From: Eudorina sp. 2006-703-Eu-15
Lineage: Eukaryota > Chlorophyta > Chlorophyceae > Chlamydomonadales > Volvocaceae
NCBI GenBank assembly: GCA_003117195.1
Contig: BDSI01000112.1
Span: 279,422-343,421 of the forward strand
Length of the DNA stretch: 64,000 nt
Direction of reading: 5' to 3'
Shown here: one piece after another, positions 10,810-21,618 of the stretch
How the letters are laid out: every line of letters begins with the position of its first letter
Numbering within the stretch: position 1 is the first letter of the stretch
Translations under genes and position numbers: made by a program
Notes under the pieces: model-generated
Databases searched by the model: none
Told to the model about the DNA's origin: nothing
Seen by the model: the letters and a program-made list of their open reading frames with translations, nothing else

Positions 10810-13301
10810 ATGACATTCATACAAATGCTTGACTTTCAAGACAGTGAGCGTCTTCAGAAAAGTTTTCAGGAATTCACGAAGCAGCCGGAAAATGCTGGGC
10901 TGGTCGAGTTGGCACAGAAAGAAGAAATGCAAGCGGCGCTGGACGCTCAAGAGGCTGACATGCTTCGCAACGTCTGGGTCAAGGTAGGTCAAAAGAGCTA
11001 AGCATTCGCATATCTGTTGCCGCCTTCAGACACCACAGCGGCCCGCAGGTCAACGCGTGCGATCAAGAGACGCGACGGGTGCTGACCCCGTTCCTGGAGT
11101 ATCGTCCCCTTTGTCGGATAGTTGCCACGCTGTTCAACGACCCAGCCACGGTACGAACAGCATTCTTGTACGGCGCTTACGGAAGGCGTGCCGTCGCTGT
11201 ACGTTGCATCAACCGGAGGCCCCAACCAAGTGGCCCAGACTGAGGTCGTGGCTTCAATGGGTTCCCCTGCAGGACGTCAGCGCATGGGCATCCAACCCCG
11301 TTGTATTGCAGATGCTACGACGGGCCCGGCGAATGCTGCGGGACGGCACCCTGCGCGAAGGGGAGCTGCAGGAGGCGCTGCTTGCATTCCTAAAGGTGTG
11401 CGCCTGCGGGGCGCATTACGGTAGCCACTGCTATCCTAACGGCCGTCGACCGAACCCCGGGTACCCGATCCCGAATCCCGCGGGGAAGTACACAAGCCGG
11501 GTCTTGCTTTTGTTTGCTTGCTGGGCCTTGGCAGCTGGTTTGGGTGGGGCGGGTTTCTCTCTAAACACCAACCAGGTTCGGAGCTTCGGACGCGGAGCTT
11601 GCTTGAAGGCACCTGTGCTTGCGGCGTGTGTTGGTACATACCCGGCGTGGGTCCGCGACAGCGGGGGCGCCTGCCATAAATGAGCTCAGTGCGGAGACTG
11701 CTTCGGGGGCGGGCAACCCGGGCGGGACAGCGGCAGGGTACACGCGGAGGGAAGAAGAGGGCGCCAGCCGCCAGGTGCCTGTGGTACGCGCTTGTGTGTG
11801 TCCGCCCACCCCGCAGTCCCCCACCAATCCGCACAAAGCCGAGTTCGAGCAGCACGCCTCCTTGGGTGGCTTGGCCGCGACTCCAGACCAACTCGCGGCG
11901 GCCATGAACGAGCAGGTGCAGTCCTCTCGACACATTTAGGGCTGCCATGGTGCACACGCTCCCACCACAGATTAACAGACACGCAAGTGCTCGTGCATTG
12001 ATCTATTGGCGCCCCTGCGGCGTGATCAGTAGGGCGCACCTTCTTCCTCACTGTTCTGCCAATGGGCCGCACCCCCGAAAACTCGCTCCCACCGCCAGCT
12101 CGAGGAGAGGCAGCTGGGAAACCGCGCCTACAGATCCGGCGACCCGCGGGCCGCTCTGCACCATTACACCCGAGGCCTGAACGTGCTGCGGCTGCTACGA
12201 CCCGAAAACCCGAACGACCAGCAAGTTGTCCGCGAGGCGGAGGTGAGGCGAGGATGCCTGGCCTGCTGCCATCCGTAGAGCCATCGAGGTTGCGACGCTA
12301 CATCGTCTGATGTAAATGCTGCCTCCAAGAAAACCCGCTCCCGTGTTAACCCTCATATTATATTTGTCATACCCCCATGGCGGAATCCTCCTCCGCTCGC
12401 GTGCAGACGGCTTTGCTGCTGAACTCGGCTGCTGCTCACCTGTCAGCGGGCGCACCTGGCGCCTGCGTGGAGGCGTGCAGCGCCGTCCTGAGGGCCGACC
12501 CAGCCAACTTCACCGCGTACCTGCGGAGGGCCAGGGCCCACATGCTAAGGCGCGAGTACGAGGCAAGCAAGCGGGCAGCTAGCGGCGCGGGGGATGCAGC
12601 GAACCGGGTCCATTCGCTGCGGAGTCTGTGCCGAACGGTGCCTGAACGCAGCGGCAATGATGGAAGCTTACGAAGCCATCTGGGCCCGTTGGATTGCCCG
12701 GTCGGGACTGACCGTAGGGTCCACCTTGTAATGGTTGCTTAGTAATGGGCGGTGCAGGACAGGCTCGAGGGAGTTGTCCCAGCGTTTTCTGGGGCCTGGA
12801 TGCCTGATCTCCGGTACGCCGGCTCCTATCCTCCAGTCGCTCCCATCTTCTAGTGAGCAGTTGGAGATGATGGTTGTCGCAGCCAGCGAGGATGCGGGCG
12901 CGGCGGGGTCCGATCTCAGCAAGTGAAGAAGTGACCGCCACGCTCACGCTTGTCGCCGGGGCAGCTGATGCCGGCTTTGCGGCTGGCACTGAATCAGAGC
13001 CGCCTGTGATGCAGCCCTGCATGATCCCAGATTGCCCCTTCGGTGTAGACATACATGCAGTATTGCAGTTGTTTGACGCCCATTTCCCGTCGATGCCACC
13101 GTATCGCCCCCCGGGGGAGATCCGGCCATGCAGGCGGCTGAGGCGGACCTGGCTGCAGCGGAGGCGCTGTCCGACGGCTGCCGCGGGCAGCAGCAGCAGC
13201 AGCAGCAGCAGGTCGACTGCCTGCGCGCCGAGCTGCGCGCGCTGCGCCAGCGGGACCGGCGTGCGGACAAGGACGTGTACGGCAGGATGTTCAAGACGTG
13301 A
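10810..13301 (+). CDS. TPR protein with immunophilin-like C-terminus
   Basis: Seven proposed exons, all phase 0: 10810-10983, 11049-11150, 11273-11395, 11817-11915, 12099-12242, 12407-12562 and 13134-13301, giving 321 aa. Residues 1-165 are helical and unrecognised; the stretch ASNPVVLQMLRRARRML recalls the NP repeats of STI1-like co-chaperones. Residues 170-280 form three TPRs: LGNRAYRSGDPRAALHHY, then ALLLNSAAAHLSAGAPGACV, then FTAYLRRARAHMLRREYEAA. A Gln run follows, then RADKDVYGRMFKT, which closely resembles the tail after the TPRs in large FKBP immunophilins. No peptidyl-prolyl isomerase domain is visible. An Hsp90 co-chaperone-type role is inferred from this layout only. The intron from 12563 needs a GC donor. 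An in-frame ATG at 10825 is an alternative start. Confidence 0.72.
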
Positions 13302-13537
13302 CCATACTGCAAACCTCTCGTAGCAGGGGCCGCCCTCCCATCCGGGACGCGTTGCGCAGGGCGGCGGGGGTCAGAGGAACCCTGGGGAGGGGGAGGGGGG
13401 GTCGTTCCTGGACTCTGGGTTGATGTCGTCTTGGAACGTGCGGCCTGAACGTCAGGACCTTCGCCTGTCAGTTCGCGGTGTGGGGATAGGATGGGAGAGG
13501 GGACCTTGGCTGTCGCTGATGCCACGTTGCGGTCCAC

Positions 13538-13542
13538 TGTAA
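13538..13542 (+). terminator. Candidate poly(A) signal of the TPR gene
   Basis: TGTAA 237 nt past the stop codon of the TPR gene. Confidence 0.5.
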
Positions 13543-14184
13543 TCGGATTCGTCCAAAGCGAGGGCTGGCATGCGGGGTGTTGGCGGCAGTGAACGGCTGG
13601 ATGCATCGGGATTACCGTGGAGTAGTGGAAAGTTGCGGATCAAGGCATAGGCACGTGGACTACAGGTCCAGGGGCACGTCCTCCGAGACCGATTCCAGGC
13701 CGGCAGCGCCGACCGATGGTTGTTAGTTCGCGAGGCCTGCTCCCCCCCCCCCTTGCATGGCGCATGCATTTCGGTAGTCGTCCTCGAAGCCGGACCGCCG
13801 GGGCTGTACCAAGAGAGTGAGGCACACGAATCCTGACGTTGGGTCGCCCATCCGCGTCCTGTGCCTCAAGCGGGTCAGTGTGCAGGTCGCATGCGCATGG
13901 CCCGGCCGCGGTCCGCAATCTTCAGCGTCTGCGGTTTCGGATCCACATGCCAGGCGTCGCTGAGCTGGCACATAGCCAGTGGCCTACATGGATACTTCAT
14001 TATTTATCTCACATTGGACCCCGCGGGTCATTGGTGACAGCCGGAGCCCCCTCACCGCACAATGCGGAAATACATTGCGGCGGACCTACCTGGGGGGCCT
14101 AGAACCTGTGGGATGAATGACACCCCCCTTTTAAGTTCAGGCGCGTCGCAGCGGCAGTTCCCCGCAGGGACTCATGGCAGCGTC

Positions 14185-14262
14185 GCTGCCTGCTGCGGCT
14201 GCCTGCTGCGGCTGCCTGCTGCGGCTGCCTGCTGCGGCTGCCTGCTGCGGCTGCCTGCTGCA
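14185..14262. repeat. 13-bp tandem repeat, six units
   Basis: Six copies of a 13-mer (unit GCTGCCTGCTGCG); the last copy ends in A instead of G. Because 13 is not a multiple of 3, all three frames stay open through it, which helps create the false + strand open frame. Confidence 0.9.
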
Positions 14263-15133
14263 GGACATCTCAGGCCACGCCAACCCACAACGGTGGGGAG
14301 CCGCCACAGCGACCGCGTCGGTAGCCCTCCCTCCCGGGATGCGTCCGTCGCCTGTCCGTTAGTACAGCGGTGGTACAGTACAGCCAGTCAGGCGGGAGAT
14401 CAGAGCCTCCTGCCCTTCGCCAATTTCAAGGGCAACCCGAGTAACGGTAAAGTGCACATCCGAAACGTCCAGTCCACACAACATTGCGATTTCGGCATCC
14501 CACGAGGCCTCGTCTCACGTCACGGTTCCCCGCAAGCGCCGCAGCCTAGCCGCCCCGGGCACTGCTCCTGGTTCTCAGGGCGATTCCGGCGGGCTGGTCC
14601 GGACCCTAGGGCCGCCAGGCGGCTTGAAGCAGGCTCCTTGCCTACCTACCCAGTTTATGAGAGCGGCATCCGCCCACACGCACCCTCCGGCCCCATCAGG
14701 GCGAGCTGCCTTTCACCCCGCAGCGCGAAGTGCGCGGCCTGCTGCAGCGCGCCGGCCCTGACCCGTACTGGCTTCCATTCCGTGAGACCGCGAGCCGGCC
14801 CCCGCTCCCTCTCAACTGCATCATATGCCCGCCGCGGAGCGCTGCTGACGCCCTGCGCGTCTTCCGAGCAACCCAAGTCAACGAAGCACAACACACCTTC
14901 CGAGCGCACAGCCGAATGCATCACACCGCACAGCTCCTCCCTCCCTCCCTCCCTCCGCAGTGAAGTCTCTTCTGTAAGTCCGCGTCCTTCGCTCCGACCC
15001 AACACACCCTCTTGGCGGCGCCCACAGGGGGACCCCACAAAGTTTTCTCACTCCCGAGTCAGCACCCCGCACTCAGCACTCATGGCACGTCCGCACACGG
15101 ACTCTGCGTCTGGACACACGGCCGACCCTGGAA

Positions 15134-15172
15134 TGGAGTGGAGTGGAGTGGAGTGGAGTGGAGTGGAGTGGA
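15134..15172. repeat. TGGAG pentamer array
   Basis: About eight perfect copies of the pentamer TGGAG in a non-coding stretch 3' of the NUMOD3 gene. Confidence 0.9.
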
Positions 15173-15403
15173 ATGGGACCTCCATTGACAAACCCTTGAC
15201 AGGATTGGTTTCGCTCTGTGTGTCAACCACCCACCCACCCATCCGCTCATCCGCCGACATGCCCAGCATTGTACTCTCCTGGACCAACCGACTGCTCCCC
15301 GCCCAAAGCCCAAACCCACAACGCAATGGCGCGCACTGCCGCACCCCGGTGGCCGCACCCCCTCGTCCGCCGACGGCTCTCTGCTCACTGCGCTACAGAC
15401 CCC

Positions 15404-18400
15404 TTAGTGACAGTCCCCTCCGCGCCTCTCCCTCTCCCTCACACGACCTACCCGCACCACCCGCGCTGCCGCCGCCGCCGCCGCTGCGCGCAGTCCCCGG
15501 CGGCCCCTCACCGGCGCGACAGGCTGCAGCCGCTGGTCGTGGTGGTCGGGCAGCCGGCCGACTTCTCCCAGTGGGTCCGACACCCCGCACCCATCCCGCT
15601 TTGGGGCCGCGTCCCCGCCCTGGAGCTGCGGCCGCCCGGCTTTCTGCGGTTCCGTTTTCGCTCGGTGTTGTTGGTGCGTTTGCCTCTGCTGCTGCTGCGG
15701 CGGCGGCTGCGGCGTCGGTGGTAATGGTGGGTCTACTTGCCGCGGGAGCTGCGGTGACGGCAGCGGCAGCGCAACCGACGCGCCCCCCGCTGCCGCCTGC
15801 CCTGCCGCGCCCGCGGTGACTGTGGCCGCCAGTCTGCAGCCCCTCCCCGCCAGGCTCCTGGATGGCCCTGATGCCGCCGCGCTCCCGCCCGCACTCACCG
15901 CCGCCGCGTCCGGCCCTGCCCAGCGTATTAACAACCCCCGAGGCCCCGCGCCTGGCTGCCCTGCCGCCGCCGGCGGCCCCACAGGCCGCGACAGCGACCC
16001 CCAAGCCTGCAGGCCGCGCCCTTCCGAGATGCGCCCCCGCAGTACCCGCAGTACGTCAAACTCCTGGGCGGCAGCGTCGCGCGCCGCCACCACCGCCGCC
16101 GGCGTCGCCGTCGCCGCCGCCGCCACCTGCTCTGCCTCCAGCTCATCCAGGAGCAGCTCGGAGACGCGGCCATGGGACGCCGGCGGCCGCGTGCGCAGCT
16201 CCGCCCCACTACCGCGGTCCAAACCCCAACCCCCCACCCTCCGCCCCAACCCCAACCCCAACCCCGGCGAAGAGGAGCTGCCCAACCAGGACTCAGCCTC
16301 CCCACCGCCGCTGTCCCTGCAGCTGCCGGCGGCGGGGCCTACTACCGCAGCTGCCGCCGCCGCCGCCGCCGCTGCGCCGCCGCCACCGCGCCGGGGCCCC
16401 CCGCCCCGGCTGCTGCTACCACTGCTGTCAACTGCATGTGAAGCGGCAACGCCGCCGCCGCCGCCGCTGCGTCGAGTGGTTGCCTTGTTGTGCGGGACGG
16501 AGTGGCCGTTGATCCTGGCCAGCCCTAGTGCCCCCAGGGGGTCCAGGGAGGTGAGGGCCACTCGGACCGTGTCAGTGGACGGCAGCGGCACCAGATCCGA
16601 GTAGGCGCCCAGGCCGCCGGGGCCGCTGGGGCGGCCGTTGGGGGGCGAATGACCCCAGCCACCCCCCGGCCAGTCCTCGTCCTCGCCACCCCCCTCGTCG
16701 TCACCGTCGTCGTCGCCGTCATCCTCGCCGTCGTCATCACCGCCGCCATCCGTGTCGTACATTCCGTCGTAGTACGGATCACCTCTGGCGCCGCCGCTGG
16801 CGTCGTGGAGCGGGAAGGGCACCACGTTGCCATTGAGGTACGTGGCGCCGCCGCCGGTGTGGTGCGTGCCGCTGCTGCCGCCGCCGGTCGTACCGTCGAT
16901 GCCCCCGAGGGTTCCCGCACCATTGTTACTTGCCGCCGCCGCCGCCGCCGCGGCGCCGCTTCTGGTGCCCCCGCTGCCCCTGCGCGAGCCCGCAGCGCGG
17001 CTCCGGTTCCGCGGGAGCGACACCGCCCCCGCGGCCCCGTCCACTTCCACATCCACCACACCCCCCTCGACATCCACCACACCCCCCTCCCCTCCCCCCG
17101 CCCCGGGGCGAGGTCGGGTCCCGCCCCCGTTCCGAGCCCACCAGCTCCCGCCGCTGCCGCCATCCGCAGGCCCGCCACCGCCGCCGCGGGAGACCCGAAC
17201 ACCCGCACTCCCGCCGTCCTCAGCTCGTCCCGCCTGCCAGTCCGAATCGGAATCGGAATCGTATCCGGGGGCTGGCCCCGCTCCCTCGCCGGCCCCGAGC
17301 CCCGCCGCGGGTGACGAGGGGGTGGAGGCGGAGGATCCCGGCCCCGGCAGTGTCCCGGGCGCCACGAACCAGACGTCGCCCTTGTCGTTGAAGCGCGCAT
17401 CCGGCGGCACCCTACTCCGCAGCAGCTCCAGCTTGGCCTTGGCCTGCTGCAGGGTGGCGGTGACGGAGCGGAGCTGCTCGTCCGCTTGGGCGCGGATGAC
17501 CGGGTCGTTGCGAAGGGCGTGGCGCTGCGGGGTAGGAGGGAGGAGTGGAGGGGGAGGAGTGGAGGGGGAGGAGTGGAGGGGGGAGAGGGAGAGGGGAGGG
17601 GGGAGAGGGGAGGGGAAGAGGGGAGGGGGGAGAGGGGAGGGGGAAGAGGGGAGGGGGAGGAGCGGAGGGGGGAGGGGGAGGAGCGGAGGGGGGAGGGGGA
17701 AGAGGGGAGGGGGAGGAGCGGAGGGGGAGGCAGGAAAAGAGGACATTGGTAGACATATCTAAACTGCGCTGCTGCCAGAGCAGGAGGGGGAGGGAGGAGT
17801 GGAGAGGGCGCCGGAGGGGGCCCAGGGGAGGCTGAGGGGAGGGAGGAGGGGAGGTGTACCCCGAGGGGCATGGGCGGGTTGGGGGGAGCTGTCGGGCACA
17901 CAGCGACACGAGGGGTGTGCCCGGTCGGGAGGCAGGTCGGGAGGCAGGTCGGGAGGTACAGGACATTGGTCGGGAGGGGTTCCTGGAGGAAGGGAGGCAG
18001 TGGACCGGCGGGGAGGCCAGCACCCAACAGCCAATGAGGATCTTAGACACCCCCCGCCCCCGCCCCCGCCCCCGCCCCCGTCCCCGCGGAGAGGTGAGAC
18101 CGGGACTGCGCCGCCCTGCCCTCCCCTCCTCCCCCTCGCCCCTCTGTCTTGCTCCACCCCGCCCGGTGCCCGCAGAAGCTCCAATTTGTCTACCACCGTC
18201 CCAGACCCCCTCACCCTCCTAACCCCGGCCCCCACCCGGTGTTTGAACTGCTTGAGCAGGTTCTCCGTGTTGGCCACCAGCCGCTCCGCCACCAGCACCT
18301 GCTGCACCAGCCGCTGCACGTGATGCAGCCGGACGGCGGGGGGGACACCCTGGCGGGGGGAGGGGCGGCAGGCGGGCCAGGGGCAGAGGGGAGGGGCGGC

Positions 18401-21351
18401 AGGCGGGGAGGGGCCGGAAGGCGGGAGGAGGAGGAGGGGACGTGGGCGGGCGACATGGGCGGATGGATACTGAGGGGGAGTCCGGCGGGAGAGGGGGTGG
18501 GCGAGGGTTGTTGGGGGATATGCCCGGATTCGGAGGCTGCGCCGGGACCGAGGATACATCCAGTATCACTCCCCTTACGTCGTCGTGTCCTGGGGGCCCT
18601 GGTCGCGTCCGGCGGGGAGGACCCGGCTGCGCCTCCGCACCCACCTGACGCCCTGGTATTAGGTGGCAGACCCATCCCGTCATCTATGGCGCTGGATCCA
18701 AAGTCCCTGAATCCAAAGTTAGTGATGTGTTCTTATCACGTGGCAGACTCTTTCCGTCATCTGCTCGGGGATTGATCCCCAGATACCCCTCCCTCGCCAC
18801 ACGCAACCAGCCCCGCCCCCCTACCCGCCCCGCCCCGCCCCGATCCGCTGACCCAGTGCCCGCCTGCAGCACCGGCCCGCCCCGTCCCACCCCCGCACCC
18901 ACCTTGGCCCCGCCGGGCCCCGTCCGCGTGCCCCTGGGCCCCCCGCTGCTGCTGCTGCTACTGGTACTGCCGCCGCCCGTGCCCGCCGCTGCGCTGCTGA
19001 TGCCGCTGCCGCCATCGCCATGCCCACTGCCGCTGCGCCCCCCGCCCTCCGTCGGGTCCTGTGCGCCGGCCGCCCCGGCCCCTCCCGACCGGCCCGCCCG
19101 CGTGCTGCGTGCCACCACGGCATCCACCTCCACGGCCCCTCCCGCCGCCGCGCCGGCGCCGGCGTTCGGCATCTGCGCCCGCATCCGGCCCTCCCGCCGC
19201 CGCCGAGTCGCCGGGCCGTCTCCCTCCGCCGCTGCCGCGGCCTTCCTCCGGATCCCCGCCAGGGCTGAGGCTCGGTACTCGGGGTCCTGCCACTTGCGGC
19301 GGATGGCGTCCGCGATGGCAGCCCGGTGGGCGGCGGTGCGGGTGCCGCCCTTCCGCGGCCCCACGGGCTGGTGAGCTGCGCCCCCAGCCGGGCCACTGCC
19401 GCCGCCGGCGGCAGCCTCAGCCCCGCCCGCAGCGGCCGCGCCCGCGGGGGCATCGGCGGAGGTGGCGGCACCCGTGGCAGATGATGCGGCGGTGACGGCC
19501 TTCCGCCTCGGCTTGGGCAGCACCGGTGGCGCTGGCGCCGCCGCGGCGGCGCCGGCTTCGCCGGTGGAGGCGGCGGCGGGCGACGCGGCCTGGCGCCGCC
19601 GCGTCGGCGATGCCACCTTGCGCCCCTCGCCGGCCTCCTCCTCCCCAGCGTCGGCGGCGGCGGCCTTCTTGGCGGTGCTCCGGCGCCGCTTCGGCTTAGC
19701 TGCCGCGTCCCCGTCCGCGTCAGCTGCTTCCACCTCCGCCGCGTTCTGCACCCACCGAGACCCACCGGGGCAACACATTGCACACATTTGGGGAGGGGCG
19801 GGGAGGGCAGCGGGGTGCATGCATCCGGCAAGAGGTGGGTGACAGTCGCGGACAGACCCACGGGCCGCACGGCGCCCACTTCTTCTCCTCCCCCCCGGGT
19901 GGCCCACCTCTGAGGGTTCATCCTTGCGCTTGGACGCGTGGTAGGCCAGCAGCGAGGAACGGATCCGATCCTGACCCCCGGGGTTCGGGGTCGGGGGTTG
20001 GAGGAAGGAGGGGCAAAGGCCGGGAGGAGCAGCAGGGGTGGATGGCAGGGGGGGTCTCAGGGGCGGTTGGGCGAGGTGAGGGGGCTCGTGGAGGGTGGGG
20101 TGGAGCGGGGACGGCAGCCCCCACCCCGACCTCGGGCGGCTGAGGCCGGGCGCTCCGTTGCGGGGCCCTTAGGGGGCCCTCCTGGGGTCACGGCACACCC
20201 TGCAGCCCCCCTGGTGCCACCCCGCGCGAGGAACCGACCCGTCCGCCCGCCCGCTGCTGCACCTGCACTGCACCTGAAGGCCGGGTGTGCACCCCCGGCC
20301 CCCCTGGGAAGCGGCCGCCCCGCCCCCCCTGGAGGCACCCCAGCCTCCAGGCGCCAGGCGCTCGGCTCTGAAAGCCCCTCCTCCGCACCCTCCCACCCTG
20401 CGGCTGTACCGCCCATCCCCGCGCTGCCCTCCAGCCCTGCCTCCAGCCTGCCTCCCCCCTCCTGCCAGGACAGCGGCAGCTCTGACAGCCCCACGGCAGC
20501 CGAGTCGCCACTCCCCGAGCCGCCGCCGCTTCACTCACCCTGACGTCCGCGTCCACGCCCCGCTCCGCCTGCTTGGCCCGTCCCTCCTTGACCTTGCCCA
20601 CCACCTCGCTCCGAAGCATGGCCAGCCGTGTGCGCTCTCGTATCTTGGCGATGGTCTCTGCGGCGGGCCAACAGTGCCGTACATGTGCACGTGGAAGATG
20701 GGTACGGCGGTACGAGGCGCGGGCGGGAAGGGGGAGGGGGGAAAGGCTTGCCGTGCGGCGGGCGGTTTGGGGTTTCGTTGCAGCTGCACGGAGGCAAGGA
20801 CGACTTTGACGAGGATGCTTGGGGGGAGGCACGAAACACGCCCCCGGGTCAGCACGCTGGGGCGTTGATGTTGATAAGCCGGCAGCGCAGCGAGGTGACC
20901 CCCTCGCCCCTCCCGTAAACCCTCGTAGGCATTGGCTGACAGCTGTGGCCCCCTCGCCTCTCTCCTACACACTCGTAGGCATTGGCTGACCGCTGATATC
21001 AAGAGGGCCGACGCTCCCCTGGGGGGGGCTGCGAAACGCACCGGGCGAGTGCTTGCGGCCCTTGTTCCATGCCTCCTTGCCGGTGTTCGCCTCGCTAATG
21101 CGTTTCCGGCGTAAGCGCTCCTTCTCGTCAAGTTCCTCGGGCTGCACTTTGTTGCCTGGCCCAGGTGCGTCGGCGGCTACATCGGCTGGGCTCGAGTCGG
21201 GAGCTGCCTTCGCTACCAAAAGCCTGCTCACAGTTGGAATTCTCCAACACCATGTTCTTGAGGCACTCTTCTCCAGTCGTAATAGTGTGCCAGGCGACTG
21301 GAGCCACTGACAGCCCTGCGGACTACCCGTCAAGGCCCAGCGATGCGCCAT
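15404..21351 (-). CDS. NUMOD3-motif protein with very long low-complexity tail
   Basis: Five exons on the minus strand: 21351-21042, 20657-20539, 19745-18903, 18349-18236 and 17524-15404, about 1168 aa. All junctions are GT-AG and in frame. Exons 1 and 2 join to RISEANTGKEAWNKGRKHSP followed by ETIAKIRERTRLAM (about residues 84-118). This is the NUMOD3 DNA-binding motif of homing endonucleases, also present in a plant protein family of unknown function. Residues 283-313 (HRAAIADAIRRKWQDPEYRA) look like a second, degenerate copy. Exons 4 and 5 add two predicted helical stretches (VQRLVQQVLVAERLVANTEN; DEQLRSVTATLQQAKAKLEL). The last 600 residues are Gly/Ala/Ser/Asp-rich. No nuclease domain is visible. 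The end of exon 5 is the least certain part, since low complexity could hide an intron. An in-frame start at 21390 is possible. Confidence 0.78.
17531..17725. repeat. G/A-rich minisatellite in NUMOD3-gene intron 4
   Basis: About 200 bp of GGGAGGGGGAGGAG-type purine repeat on the + strand, so the transcript carries the pyrimidine-rich complement. It lies directly upstream of the exon 5 acceptor at 17524 and so forms an unusually long polypyrimidine tract. Confidence 0.85.
17935..17975. repeat. 12-bp tandem repeat in NUMOD3-gene intron 4
   Basis: Three copies of a 12-mer of the type GTCGGGAGGCAG, the last one diverged, inside the same intron as the purine minisatellite. Confidence 0.75.
20885..20992. 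repeat. Imperfect direct repeat in NUMOD3-gene intron 1
   Basis: Two copies, roughly 50 bp apart, sharing CTCGTAGGCATTGGCTGAC and a flanking CCCCCTCGCC block. They are intronic and look like a local duplication. Confidence 0.75.
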
Positions 21352-21618
21352 GATTAAAGCATTTTTTGCTAGATAGTGATGATTGATCAAGGTACCAATT
21401 TAAATTGCCCTTTCATGGGTATATGCGATGGACGTACGGATTAATGTACCGTATTACCTAACTCTCACGCAACAACGAAACGACAGCACTGTACCCGGAA
21501 TTGTTACTCAGTTTAGATGTGACACTAGATAGCCACTCGACCTGGGGGTATCGAAAGTGCTGAGCTTTTCCCGACACTAACACGGGGGCCCTAGCCCCCG
21601 GAAGCGCCGCTGCGCAGC
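21352..21618. promoter_or_regulatory. Short shared promoter region, NUMOD3 gene / COX10
   Basis: Only 267 bp separate the two divergent start codons, so 5' UTRs and promoters of both genes must fit here. The left half is AT-rich. Confidence 0.45.

Larger units (their letters stand above)
13302..15403. other. Convergent intergenic region, low complexity
   Basis: Lies between the 3' ends of the TPR gene (+) and the NUMOD3 gene (-). A long open frame on the + strand (14062-15819) runs through it but is a compositional artefact of repeats and of the antisense Gly/Ala/Pro-rich coding region. Two short tandem repeats are present. No gene is supported. Confidence 0.5.

Noticed and set aside
12874..13133. 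Possible extra exon of the TPR gene
   Set aside because: Including it would separate the third TPR (REYE) from its continuation (AAEADLAAAEALSD), which join in phase without it.
14062..15819. 585-codon open frame on the + strand
   Set aside because: It is antisense to the 3' end of the NUMOD3 gene and its 3' flank, passes through two simple repeats, lacks motifs, and is explained by stop-poor GC-rich composition.
15816..17835. Several long + strand open frames rich in Pro, Ser and Arg
   Set aside because: Antisense shadows of the Gly/Ala-rich exon 5 and the purine minisatellite. The minus strand carries spliced, family-supported exons.
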